DNA of 57,971 bases, from the NCBI GenBank assembly GCA_964293305.1, contig CAXYYO010000021.1:1-57971 (forward strand), written 5' to 3'. The DNA comes from CALAGJ01 sp964293305 (GTDB lineage Bacteria; Bacteroidota; Bacteroidia; Chitinophagales; Chitinophagaceae). The notes under the pieces are model-generated. The model did not search any database. It was not told the origin of the DNA and saw only the letters and a program-made list of their open reading frames with translations. Position numbers and translations under genes: made by a program. Positions 51,129-57,971 of the stretch are shown here, piece after piece (the stretch's first letter is position 1; the number at the start of each line of letters is the position of its first letter).

Positions 51129-52451
51129 ATGAGTAGAAAATCTACATTATTATTCACAGTACTACTAATATCCATAGTATCTGTACATGCACAAAAACGC
51201 AGTGCATTCGGTTTTGGTATTACAGCCATTGACTTTGAAACAGCTGCAAGAATTAAAAACAGTTCACTTACCGATGCATTAAATGACAATAAGTGGATAA
51301 ACTTTGACAACAAAACTTTTGGGTTAAACCTGGATTATTGGAGAGAGATTACCAATAAAATTGACTTAAATGCACGTTATACAGGAGCATTTGTTGAGTA
51401 TCCATTTGAAGATATGGAAGTACGCAGTACGAATAACAATTCCTTATTCAGTCAGTTAGACATTGCAGCAAACCTACATTTATTAGATGCATCAAAAGGA
51501 ATCAATCCATTCCTTACCGCAGGTATTGGCGCATTTTACAGCCGCAAAGATTTTGGTGCATTGGTACCATTAGGAGTTGGTATCAAATTCAATTTAAATG
51601 ATCAAGCATATATCATACCTACGGCTCAGTACAGACTCGGCATTACGGACAATGCAACCAATCATTTACAGTACAGCATTAGTTTTTTACAACCACTTAC
51701 TCATGCTAAAGTAGCAGAACCTACATTGCCAGTTGTTACAGTACCGGTAGTAGAAGCTCCAAAAGATAGTGATAGTGATGGTATAATAGACGATAAAGAT
51801 GCATGTCCTACAGTTGCTGGACCAGCATCATTAAATGGCTGTCCAGATAAAGATGGCGATGGTATAGCTGATAAAGATGATAAATGTCCAGATAATAGAG
51901 GTATAGCTAAATACAATGGTTGCCCAATACCAGACTCCGATAAAGATGGCATTAATGATGAAGAAGATAAATGTCAAAACCAAGCTGGTTTAGCCCGTTA
52001 TGCTGGTTGCCCTATTCCAGATACTGATGGAGATGGTGTAAATGATGAAAATGATCGATGCCCACGTGTAGCTGGTCAACCAGATAATGGTGGTTGCCCT
52101 ACATTAGAGCAATATAATTTCAACTATAAGAATGTACAATTTGCCTCAGGTTCTGCCACACTTACTACTGCTGCAAAAGCAGAATTGGATAAATTAGTTA
52201 CTATTTTGAATGAGCATCCTGAGTTAAAGATAGCCATTGATGGTTATACAGACAATACTGGTAAAGTAGAGATGAATAAAGTGTTATCTCAAAAAAGAGC
52301 TGATGCTGTTAAAACTTACTTAGTAGGAAAAGGCATAAGTGCTGACAAGCTCACTGCTACAGGTTATGGCATTGAAAACCCAATTGCAGATAATGCTACA
52401 GTACAAGGCCGTGCACAAAATCGCCGTGTAGAATTTAAAGCTAGCGAATAA
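51129..52451 (+). CDS. OmpA-family outer membrane protein with TSP3 calcium-binding repeats
   Basis: The ATG at 51129 gives a clean signal peptide (MSRKSTLLFTVLLISIVSVHAQ); the frame extends further upstream but overlaps the promoter. The 440-residue protein has an N-terminal eight-stranded-type barrel (about 22-205). Then come about four TSP3 repeats (D-x-D-x-D-G-x-x-D-x-x-D-x-C-P, about 215-330), which bind calcium and space the domains. The C-terminal OmpA domain (about 335-440) has VQFASGSATLT, IDGYTDNTG and the SQKRADAVKTYLVGKGI and NRRVEFKA blocks, which bind peptidoglycan. It anchors the outer membrane to the wall. A strong terminator follows. Confidence 0.95.
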   Translation: MSRKSTLLFTVLLISIVSVHAQKRSAFGFGITAIDFETAARIKNSSLTDALNDNKWINFDNKTFGLNLDYWREITNKIDLNARYTGAFVEYPFEDMEVRSTNNNSLFSQLDIAANLHLLDASKGINPFLTAGIGAFYSRKDFGALVPLGVGIKFNLNDQAYIIPTAQYRLGITDNATNHLQYSISFLQPLTHAKVAEPTLPVVTVPVVEAPKDSDSDGIIDDKDACPTVAGPASLNGCPDKDGDGIADKDDKCPDNRGIAKYNGCPIPDSDKDGINDEEDKCQNQAGLARYAGCPIPDTDGDGVNDENDRCPRVAGQPDNGGCPTLEQYNFNYKNVQFASGSATLTTAAKAELDKLVTILNEHPELKIAIDGYTDNTGKVEMNKVLSQKRADAVKTYLVGKGISADKLTATGYGIENPIADNATVQGRAQNRRVEFKASE

Positions 52452-52472
52452 TATCCTAGCATTATATATCAT

Positions 52473-52504
52473 AAAAGCCGCTTTCAAAAGAAGCGGCTTT
52501 TTTA
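52473..52504 (+). terminator. Rho-independent terminator of ompA
   Basis: The stem AAAAGCCGCTT / AAGCGGCTTTT closes on a short loop and is followed by a T-run. It lies 21 bases after the ompA stop. Confidence 0.9.
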
Positions 52505-52635
52505 TTGTATCTAGTAAAAGAATGCAATAAGCAAAAAGTCTTGCTTTATCAATCAGTGCTCACTGACCTTTTGTCTTATTTTTTTACAAGCATGGTATTT
52601 GTCTAGCAATTATTTTCGCCGCAAAAAATTTGAAA

Positions 52636-53322
52636 ATGAATCAAACTGAATTTGAAAAATATGCAGTCAAACATAAACGGATTAATTCACTCGCACTGCA
52701 CGATTATACCAAGCATAACATCACAAACCTTACACCATACATCATTGAGGAAAGACCTCTCAATGTAGCCAGTATGGATGTGTTTAGTAGATTAATGATG
52801 GACCGTATTATTTTTTTAGGAGAGCCAATAGATGACTATGTAGCAAATATTGTAACAGCACAATTACTTTTTCTAGATAGTACGGACCGAAGCCGAGATA
52901 TTCAAATGTATATTAACAGCCCGGGTGGCAGTGTTTATGCAGGATTAGGTATTTATGACACTATGCAATTTGTAAGTCCGGATATTTCTACCATTTGTAC
53001 CGGCATGGCAGCAAGTATGGGAGCTATTTTAATGTGTGCTGGTGTAAAAGGTAAAAGAAGCTCACTCAAACATAGCCGTATCATGCTGCACCAGCCAAGT
53101 GGCGCTATTGGCGGCCAAGCAAGTGATATAGAAATTACAGCCAGAGAAATTAAAAAAGTAAAACAGGAGCTTTATCAGATCATATCCTATCACTCAGATA
53201 GCGATATAGAAAAAGTAGCGGCAGACTGTGAGCGTGATTTCTGGATGACCGCAGATGAGAGTAAAGCATACGGTCTTATTGATGAAGTATTACATATAAA
53301 TCCAAGAAAAGAGAAAAAATAA
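52636..53322 (+). CDS. clpP: ATP-dependent Clp protease proteolytic subunit (first of tandem pair)
   Basis: The ATG at 52636 is preferred over a TTG two codons earlier. The 228-residue protein has an intact catalytic triad by family alignment: Ser127 in GMAASMGA, His152 in MLHQPSG, Asp201 in ERDFW. An N-terminal extension of about 35 residues precedes the usual ERPLNVASMDVFSRLMMDRIIFLG; part may be a propeptide. The subunit forms a tetradecameric barrel that degrades proteins delivered by ClpX. A second, distinct clpP follows after a single base, and clpX lies 350 bases further on. A TATTTTCG (one mismatch to the -7 consensus) lies just upstream at 52611-52618. Confidence 0.95.
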   Translation: MNQTEFEKYAVKHKRINSLALHDYTKHNITNLTPYIIEERPLNVASMDVFSRLMMDRIIFLGEPIDDYVANIVTAQLLFLDSTDRSRDIQMYINSPGGSVYAGLGIYDTMQFVSPDISTICTGMAASMGAILMCAGVKGKRSSLKHSRIMLHQPSGAIGGQASDIEITAREIKKVKQELYQIISYHSDSDIEKVAADCERDFWMTADESKAYGLIDEVLHINPRKEKK

Positions 53323-53323
53323 A

Positions 53324-53962
53324 ATGATGTACTCAACTTATTATAAAAATAAACCTCTTGCCAGCGATGATGAAGAGGATGAAAAAGAGGATAACAAGCC
53401 AGAGCAACAGAGTCCCCTGCTTGCCAAAAAAATGGAACAACTATTCCTAGAAAAGCGTACGGTTTATCTATGGGGTGTTGTTGATGATAAATCAGCACGT
53501 GAAGTGGTAAGCAAACTAATGCTGCTGGAAGCAGATAAACCTGGCGAGGAAATAAAATTTTATATCAATAGTCCGGGTGGTGTTGTTACCAGTGGTATGG
53601 TGATGTATGATACCATCAGAATGCTCAAAAGCCCAGTAAGTACAATATGTATGGGCTTGGCAGCAAGTATGGGCTCTATACTGCTGAGTGCAGGTGCTAA
53701 AGGAAGACGATTTATTTTTCCTCATGGAGAAGTAATGATACACCAGCCCAGCCTCAGTGGATACTATCAAGCCAAATCTTCTGATATTGAAATACATGCA
53801 GCACAAATTAAAAAAACAAAAGAATTGGGTGCCAGAATTCTAGCAGATAACTGTGGAAAAACTATGGAGCAAATACTCAAAGATTTTGACAGAGATTATT
53901 GGATGGATGCCACTGAAGCCGTAGCTTATGGCATTGTAGATGGTATTTACACAGAGCTATAA
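53324..53962 (+). CDS. ATP-dependent Clp protease proteolytic subunit (second, divergent paralogue)
   Basis: This 212-residue ClpP is clearly different in sequence from its neighbour but also keeps a triad: Ser115 in GLAASMGS, His140 in MIHQPSL, Asp191 in DRDYW. Its N-terminal 35 residues are unusually acidic (SDDEEDEKEDNKPEQQ), with no resemblance to the other copy's leader. It begins one base after the first clpP stop, so the two are co-translated and likely made in fixed ratio. Paired ClpP subunits in some bacteria form mixed rings or separate rings with different specificity. Two neighbouring ATGs allow a one-codon start shift. A terminator follows. Confidence 0.92.
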   Translation: MMYSTYYKNKPLASDDEEDEKEDNKPEQQSPLLAKKMEQLFLEKRTVYLWGVVDDKSAREVVSKLMLLEADKPGEEIKFYINSPGGVVTSGMVMYDTIRMLKSPVSTICMGLAASMGSILLSAGAKGRRFIFPHGEVMIHQPSLSGYYQAKSSDIEIHAAQIKKTKELGARILADNCGKTMEQILKDFDRDYWMDATEAVAYGIVDGIYTEL

Positions 53963-53980
53963 ATCATTATAATTGTATGA

Positions 53981-54009
53981 AACAACTGCTTTGCGGCAGT
54001 TGTTTTTGT
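53981..54009 (+). terminator. Rho-independent terminator of the clpP pair
   Basis: The stem ACAACTGC / GCAGTTGT with a six-base loop is followed by a T-rich run. It begins about 19 bases after the second clpP stop. Confidence 0.85.
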
Positions 54010-54271
54010 TTACTTAGGACGGTTCCAGCTATCAACTTTCTACCATTTAGATGCTATAACTCGGATTAAAAAAAGGGAACCAGAATTTTGTAGTTGTAGT
54101 TATCATAAGTTACCATACGATATAAGTAAATGTGGGGAGTTCATTTTTTACTGAGCACTTAGTGCACTATTTTTTAAAACAAATCTTCTTAAATACTTAC
54201 ATCCCAAGTGTTTATGTAATATTATACTCATAAATTTAAAAATCGATTTTAAGCATTTGAGTGTTTCTTTT

Positions 54272-54279
54272 TACCTTTG
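54272..54279 (+). promoter_or_regulatory. -7 element upstream of clpX
   Basis: TACCTTTG matches TAnnTTTG and ends 33 bases before the clpX ATG. An in-frame upstream start at 54277 would overlap this element, so the ATG at 54313 is preferred. Confidence 0.55.
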
Positions 54280-54312
54280 TACGCTGATGATTTCAGGGTT
54301 AATATTTTAATA

Positions 54313-55551
54313 ATGGCAAAACAAACTAATATAAGGTGTTCATTTTGCGGAAGAGCAAGAGATGAAGTACGCATATTAATAGCAGGGCAGGATGGTCATA
54401 TCTGTGAAAACTGTGTGGAGCATGCACAGGAAATTATTGGAGAAGAGCTTCATCAAAAAGATGAAAAACAAAGTACCCAATTCAAGTTTAATATTCGTAA
54501 ACCGATAGAAATAAAAAAATTTTTAGACCAATATATTATAGCACAGGATGATGCTAAAAAAATATTGTCTGTAGCAGTCTATAATCACTACAAACGCATT
54601 ACCCGTAAGATGCAAACTGATGATGTTGAAATAGAAAAAAGCAATATCATTATGGTGGGAGAAACAGGCACTGGTAAAACATTGCTTGCAAAAACAATTG
54701 CCCGTATGCTACATGTGCCTTTTGCCATTGTAGATGCCACTGTATTTACAGAAGCAGGCTATGTAGGTGAAGATGTAGAAAGTATGCTTACAAGACTTTT
54801 ACAGTCCTGCAACTATGACGTAGCTGCCGCTGAAAAAGGAATAGTTTTTATTGATGAAATTGATAAAATTGCTCGTAAGAGCGATAACCCAAGTATTACA
54901 CGAGATGTAAGTGGTGAAGGCGTGCAGCAAGGTTTGCTCAAAATGCTGGAAGGTACAGAAGTACTAGTACCTCCACAAGGTGGAAGAAAACATCCTGAGC
55001 AGAAAATGATCAAAGTAAATACTTCAAATATTCTGTTCATTTGTGGCGGAGCTTTTGATGGCATTGATAAAATGATAGCCCGTCGTATTAATACAAATGC
55101 TATTGGCTTTAATGTAAATAAGGTAGAACAGGAGCATCAAAAAGCAAATCTTTTACAATTTATAAATGCACAGGACATTCGTAGTTTTGGATTGATACCA
55201 GAATTGTTGGGTAGGCTTCCGGTAATTGCACACCTTAATCCATTAGATGCAGAAGTACTCCGCTCCATTCTTACAGAACCTAAGAACAGCTTAGTAAAAC
55301 AATTTACAAGGCTCTTTGAAATGGAGAATATTAAACTTAAAATAGAAGATGCTGTTTTAGATTATATGGTACAAAAAGCTTTAGAATATAAGCTTGGTGC
55401 CCGTGGCCTTAGAAGCATTATTGAAAGCATTCTCACAGATGCCATGTTTGAAATGCCTGGTACTAATAAAAAAGAATTGGTGGTGACTGTGGATTATGCA
55501 GAACAAAAATTAAAAAATAGCAAATTGAACATCCTCAAAGTTGCATCTTAA
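54313..55551 (+). CDS. clpX: ATP-dependent Clp protease ATP-binding subunit ClpX
   Basis: The ATG at 54313 (MAKQTNIRCSFCGRAR) gives 412 residues. The N-terminal zinc-binding domain has CSFCGR and CENCVEH, four cysteines that bind zinc and dimerise for substrate reception. The AAA+ domain has Walker A GETGTGKT, Walker B IVFIDEIDKIA, pore GYVGED and the IGF loop NTNAIGFNV for ClpP docking. It unfolds tagged proteins and feeds them to ClpP. A 62-residue gene begins 7 bases after its stop. Confidence 0.97.
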   Translation: MAKQTNIRCSFCGRARDEVRILIAGQDGHICENCVEHAQEIIGEELHQKDEKQSTQFKFNIRKPIEIKKFLDQYIIAQDDAKKILSVAVYNHYKRITRKMQTDDVEIEKSNIIMVGETGTGKTLLAKTIARMLHVPFAIVDATVFTEAGYVGEDVESMLTRLLQSCNYDVAAAEKGIVFIDEIDKIARKSDNPSITRDVSGEGVQQGLLKMLEGTEVLVPPQGGRKHPEQKMIKVNTSNILFICGGAFDGIDKMIARRINTNAIGFNVNKVEQEHQKANLLQFINAQDIRSFGLIPELLGRLPVIAHLNPLDAEVLRSILTEPKNSLVKQFTRLFEMENIKLKIEDAVLDYMVQKALEYKLGARGLRSIIESILTDAMFEMPGTNKKELVVTVDYAEQKLKNSKLNILKVAS

Positions 55552-55558
55552 TAAAAAA

Positions 55559-55747
55559 ATGGACGAACTAATAGAGCAATTAAAAAATGAAGCTGGCCTC
55601 AATAAAAAACAGGCTTTAGCTGCTATAAGAATAGTAAAAGACTATGCCAAGAGCAAGTTCCCCATGTTTGGCGGGGCTATAGAAAAAGTTTTTTCAAAAT
55701 ATGCCGCACCACATCAAAATGATGAGGATGATTTCTTAGATTCATAA
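55559..55747 (+). CDS. Small 62-residue protein following clpX
   Basis: This 62-residue product starts MDELIEQLKNEAGLNKKQALAAIR at ATG 55559; an earlier in-frame start (55541) would overlap clpX. It is mostly helical with a QALAAIRIVKDYAKSKFPMFGGAIEKVFSKY segment, resembling the helical repeats of DUF2267/DUF2780-type small proteins, and an acidic tail (NDEDDFLDS). No signal peptide or membrane helix. It begins 7 bases after clpX, so it is very likely translated from the same message. Whether it modulates ClpX is not known; the acidic tail could equally be a degradation signal. Function unknown. Confidence 0.65.
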   Translation: MDELIEQLKNEAGLNKKQALAAIRIVKDYAKSKFPMFGGAIEKVFSKYAAPHQNDEDDFLDS

Positions 55748-55884
55748 ATGATTTTTTGGTGATCAATATCAATAAAATTTTACCATTGATTGAGATTAGA
55801 TGAGTTATATTCTTATAAAATTTCCGCTTCAGAATTAACCATATTTTCTTTTTTATTTACCACCGGACATGTAATATTGCATCA

Positions 55885-56181
55885 TTGAAAAACTGGGTTT
55901 TACATATCATTTTTTTTGTATTCAGCTTCAGCTTTTGTTTGGAGTCTCTTAGTAGCATTGGTTTTCCACATGTCAGTGATATAAGCCTAGCGGATAGCAA
56001 TGAAGAGCAACCTGAAAATGAATGTGAAGAAAAATATGGTTATATTAAGGAAGCATCTTTGCTTTCTGCTCATGATTTTGATATTTGCTTTACAAACCAC
56101 CAAGTTTATTCATCATTGTCCCATCACAGCCTTTCAAAGCCCTACCTTGGTCTTGCGCTTAGACCTCCGCAATCATTTTAA
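55885..56181 (+). CDS. Possible small secreted protein (TTG start)
   Basis: A TTG at 55885 opens a 98-codon frame whose product begins with a hydrophobic signal-like stretch (KNWVLHIIFFVFSFSFCLESL). The predicted mature part is acidic (SNEEQPENECEEKYGYI), with scattered His and Cys, and ends YLGLALRPPQSF. No ATG is available near the start, and no family is recognised. Its form resembles short exported proteins found next to metal or anion transporters in Bacteroidota, but that comparison is loose. It lies 234 bases upstream of the SulP gene on the same strand. A palindrome (ATATTCGAATAT, 56192-56203) follows it. It could be a spurious frame. Confidence 0.45.
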   Translation: MKNWVLHIIFFVFSFSFCLESLSSIGFPHVSDISLADSNEEQPENECEEKYGYIKEASLLSAHDFDICFTNHQVYSSLSHHSLSKPYLGLALRPPQSF

Positions 56182-56415
56182 TCTAGATTTGATATTCGAA
56201 TATGTACTTAAAATTCGAAAATTCAAATAGTTAAAAATGTAGTATCTAACTTTTAACTTGAAATGCATTAGCATAATCTTAAGATCGATATTTATATTCG
56301 ATTGAGTACCAAAACAGTATTTGTTCAGTGTTGATCAGTTCAACTACAAACTCTAGATTTAATTTATAATCTGGCTCTACTCCCTTAATTCATTATTCAC
56401 AAAATTTAAAATTAT

Positions 56416-57971
56416 ATGAGCAAAAATGTTTTTGCAAATGGCCGTTTTGATTTTGCTTCTGGTTTGGTTGTTTTTTTGGTTGCTTTACCCTTATGCTTAG
56501 GTGTAGCATCTGCAAGTGGCGCTCCATTTTTTAGTGGTCTTATATCAGGCATACTTGGTGGAGTTGTTGTATCATTCTTTAGTAACTCTTCATTAAGTGT
56601 AAGTGGCCCAGCAGCTGGGCTTGCATCCTTGGTGTTGGGTGCTATAACAGCTATTGGGAATTTTCCTCTTTTTTTATGTGCAGTATCTATAGCTGGTCTG
56701 CTTCAAATGCTTATGGGTTTAGTAAAATTGGGAGGTATTGCCAACTATATTCCAAGTAGTGTTATAAAAGGAATGCTGACTAGTATTGGTATTTTAATTA
56801 TTGCAAAACAAATACCTAAAGCCTTTGGATATGATAGAGATTCAAAAGGAAACCTTACAGAATTGTTTCCCTTTGGGAATGAAGATTTGCATGAACTGCT
56901 ACAGCCATTGCAGCATATAGAAATTGGAACTGCTATCATTTGCCTAATATCAATTATCATCATGGTACTCTGGGAGAAACCATTTATAAAAAAGAGGGTT
57001 CCATTCATACCAGGTGCATTAATAGCTGTTATAGTATCTTTATTGATAAACCAAATTTGGCATGCTACAGAAAGTGCACTAGCAGTGGGTGGAGATCATT
57101 TGGTTCAAATACCAGTTGCCGAAGATGCGGCTGCATTCTTTAGCTTTTTTACCATTCCGGATTTTAATGGCTTTTTCAATAGTGAAGTAATTATGTATGG
57201 TATCTTCATTGCAATTATCGCTTCATTGGAAACCTTATTAAGCATAGAAGCGGTTGATGGCATTGACCCGGAAAGGCGAGTAACCAATACTAATAAAGAA
57301 TTGATTGCTCAGGGCATTGGTAATACTATTTCTGGGCTTATTGGCGGACTCCCCATTACAAGTGTGATAGTACGTAGTAGTGCCAATGTGAATGCAGGTG
57401 CTAAATCAAAACTATCTGCTATTATACATGGTTTGTTACTCTTGCTTTGTGCAATATTTATACCTGTATTCTTAAATAAAATTCCACTGAGTGCATTAGC
57501 TGCAATACTTATTCTCACTGGATATAAGCTAGCAAAACCATCAGTTTTTAAAAAAATGTTTATAAATGGTAAATACCAATTTATTCCATTTATTGTAACG
57601 GTTGTTTGTATCATATCCATCGATCTCTTTGGTTTTCCTCATGTACTGATGGGTAAAGGATTAATTTTGGGAGTACTTGCAGGTATAATTGCGGCAGCTG
57701 TCGCTATACTTCATGGTAATTTGAAAAACGCTTACTACTTTCATAAAGAAAAATATCATCAAGGCGATAGCATTTCCATAGCATTATCTGAAGAAGTTAG
57801 CTTTTTAAATAAAGCATCTATCAGGGAAACATTAGATCATATACCTGAAAATTCGAAGTTGGTTATAGATGCATCAAAAACGATTTATATTGATTTTGAT
57901 GTGCTAGAATTAATAAATAGGCTTAGGTATTTAGTTAGCAAAAGGTTACCAAGTGTAGAATACATACCAAT
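56416..57971 (+). CDS. SulP-family inorganic anion transporter, 3'-truncated by window edge
   Basis: The ATG at 56416 starts a frame open to the window end, with 518 codons visible. The start, MSKNVFANGRFDFASGLVVFLVALPLCLGVASASGAP, matches SulP proteins, where the first helix leads into the conserved ALPLxLGxAxAxGxP block. About 10-12 membrane segments follow. Near residue 280, SLETLLSIEAVDGI and then ELIAQGIGNTISGLIGGLPITSVIVRSSANVNAGAKS carry the SulP signature. The start of the C-terminal STAS domain is visible (from about residue 455). Substrates in this family include sulfate, bicarbonate and other anions. The short form with a GGLPITSV loop is often a bicarbonate transporter, but that cannot be proved here. 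The end of the STAS domain lies outside the window. Confidence 0.92.
   Translation, partial: MSKNVFANGRFDFASGLVVFLVALPLCLGVASASGAPFFSGLISGILGGVVVSFFSNSSLSVSGPAAGLASLVLGAITAIGNFPLFLCAVSIAGLLQMLMGLVKLGGIANYIPSSVIKGMLTSIGILIIAKQIPKAFGYDRDSKGNLTELFPFGNEDLHELLQPLQHIEIGTAIICLISIIIMVLWEKPFIKKRVPFIPGALIAVIVSLLINQIWHATESALAVGGDHLVQIPVAEDAAAFFSFFTIPDFNGFFNSEVIMYGIFIAIIASLETLLSIEAVDGIDPERRVTNTNKELIAQGIGNTISGLIGGLPITSVIVRSSANVNAGAKSKLSAIIHGLLLLLCAIFIPVFLNKIPLSALAAILILTGYKLAKPSVFKKMFINGKYQFIPFIVTVVCIISIDLFGFPHVLMGKGLILGVLAGIIAAAVAILHGNLKNAYYFHKEKYHQGDSISIALSEEVSFLNKASIRETLDHIPENSKLVIDASKTIYIDFDVLELINRLRYLVSKRLPSVEYIP

Larger units (their letters stand above)
53963..54312. other. Intergenic region between clpP genes and clpX
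   Basis: The 350 bases hold the clpP terminator (53981-54009) and a -7 element for clpX (54272-54279). The rest is AT-rich without an open frame worth calling. clpX thus appears to be transcribed separately. Confidence 0.6.

Noticed and set aside
1..57971. CRISPR arrays, tRNA or rRNA genes, insertion sequences, prophage genes
   Set aside because: I saw no evenly spaced direct repeats, no cloverleaf-like or rRNA-like sequence, and no transposase, integrase or phage structural protein.

Overview
The window looks like chromosomal DNA from a low-GC member of the Bacteroidota, most likely family Chitinophagaceae. The evidence is: two secreted proteins with type IX secretion (T9SS) C-terminal sorting domains; a fused alpha/beta E1 dehydrogenase; an AtpB with a long signal-peptide-bearing N-terminus; BamA followed by two OmpH/Skp-like chaperones; TSP3-repeat OmpA; almost no Shine-Dalgarno sequences; and several TAnnTTTG-type -7 promoter elements. 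Most of the content is core housekeeping. I see no rRNA, tRNA, CRISPR array, insertion sequence or phage gene.

Layout. 0-5.5 kb: a 5'-truncated secreted alpha/beta hydrolase, a T9SS delta-60 repeat protein, a membrane-anchored papain-like peptidase with a DUF4384-like tail, and a DUF4442 hotdog protein. 5.5-6.2 kb: a gene-poor stretch with short palindromic repeats and a possible 49-residue membrane peptide. 6.2-8.1 kb: Nudix hydrolase, trmN6, GNAT. 8.4-12.4 kb (minus): bamA and two ompH genes. 12.4-13.0 kb: gene-free, with a structured repeat-like element. 13.0-17.9 kb: tightly packed serC, DUF1015, TPR, cmoA and an ICMT-like methyltransferase. 18.0-20.1 kb: kbl and a lipoprotein resembling class D beta-lactamases but lacking their active-site motifs. 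20.4-24.7 kb: atpBEFHA, ending at a terminator without atpG. 24.8-26.1 kb (minus): an MFS transporter. 26.3-30.7 kb: an ABC/HlyD/TolC export set whose ABC protein has a badly degenerate nucleotide-binding domain. 30.8-35.0 kb (minus): MBL hydrolase, a 92-residue protein, fused E1, panD and rfaE2. 35.3-39.8 kb: MoxR, a T9SS glycosidase-like protein, an acetoacetate-decarboxylase-like protein. 40.0-42.4 kb: mreBCD. 42.5-45.9 kb: dcd, a PPTase, a thioredoxin-like lipoprotein, an outer-membrane barrel protein, uppS. 46.0-49.4 kb: DUF2130 protein, M90 metallopeptidase and an unrecognised protein with kinase-like motifs. 49.7-52.5 kb: a Cys/Met-metabolism PLP enzyme and ompA. 52.6-55.7 kb: two tandem clpP genes, clpX and a 62-residue protein. 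55.9 kb to the end: a small secreted protein and a 3'-truncated SulP transporter.

How the genes work together. Envelope biogenesis is prominent: BamA with OmpH, MreBCD, UppS, OmpA, RfaE2. ATP synthase F0 plus delta/alpha, ClpXP proteolysis, threonine/glycine (Kbl), serine (SerC), pantothenate (PanD) and branched-chain or pyruvate oxidation (E1) form the metabolic core. The less ordinary parts are the degenerate-ABC export cluster, the OXA-like pseudoenzyme, CmoA beside an ICMT-like protein rather than CmoB, the DUF2130/M90/kinase-like group, the paired ClpP paralogues, and a family of short extragenic palindromes.
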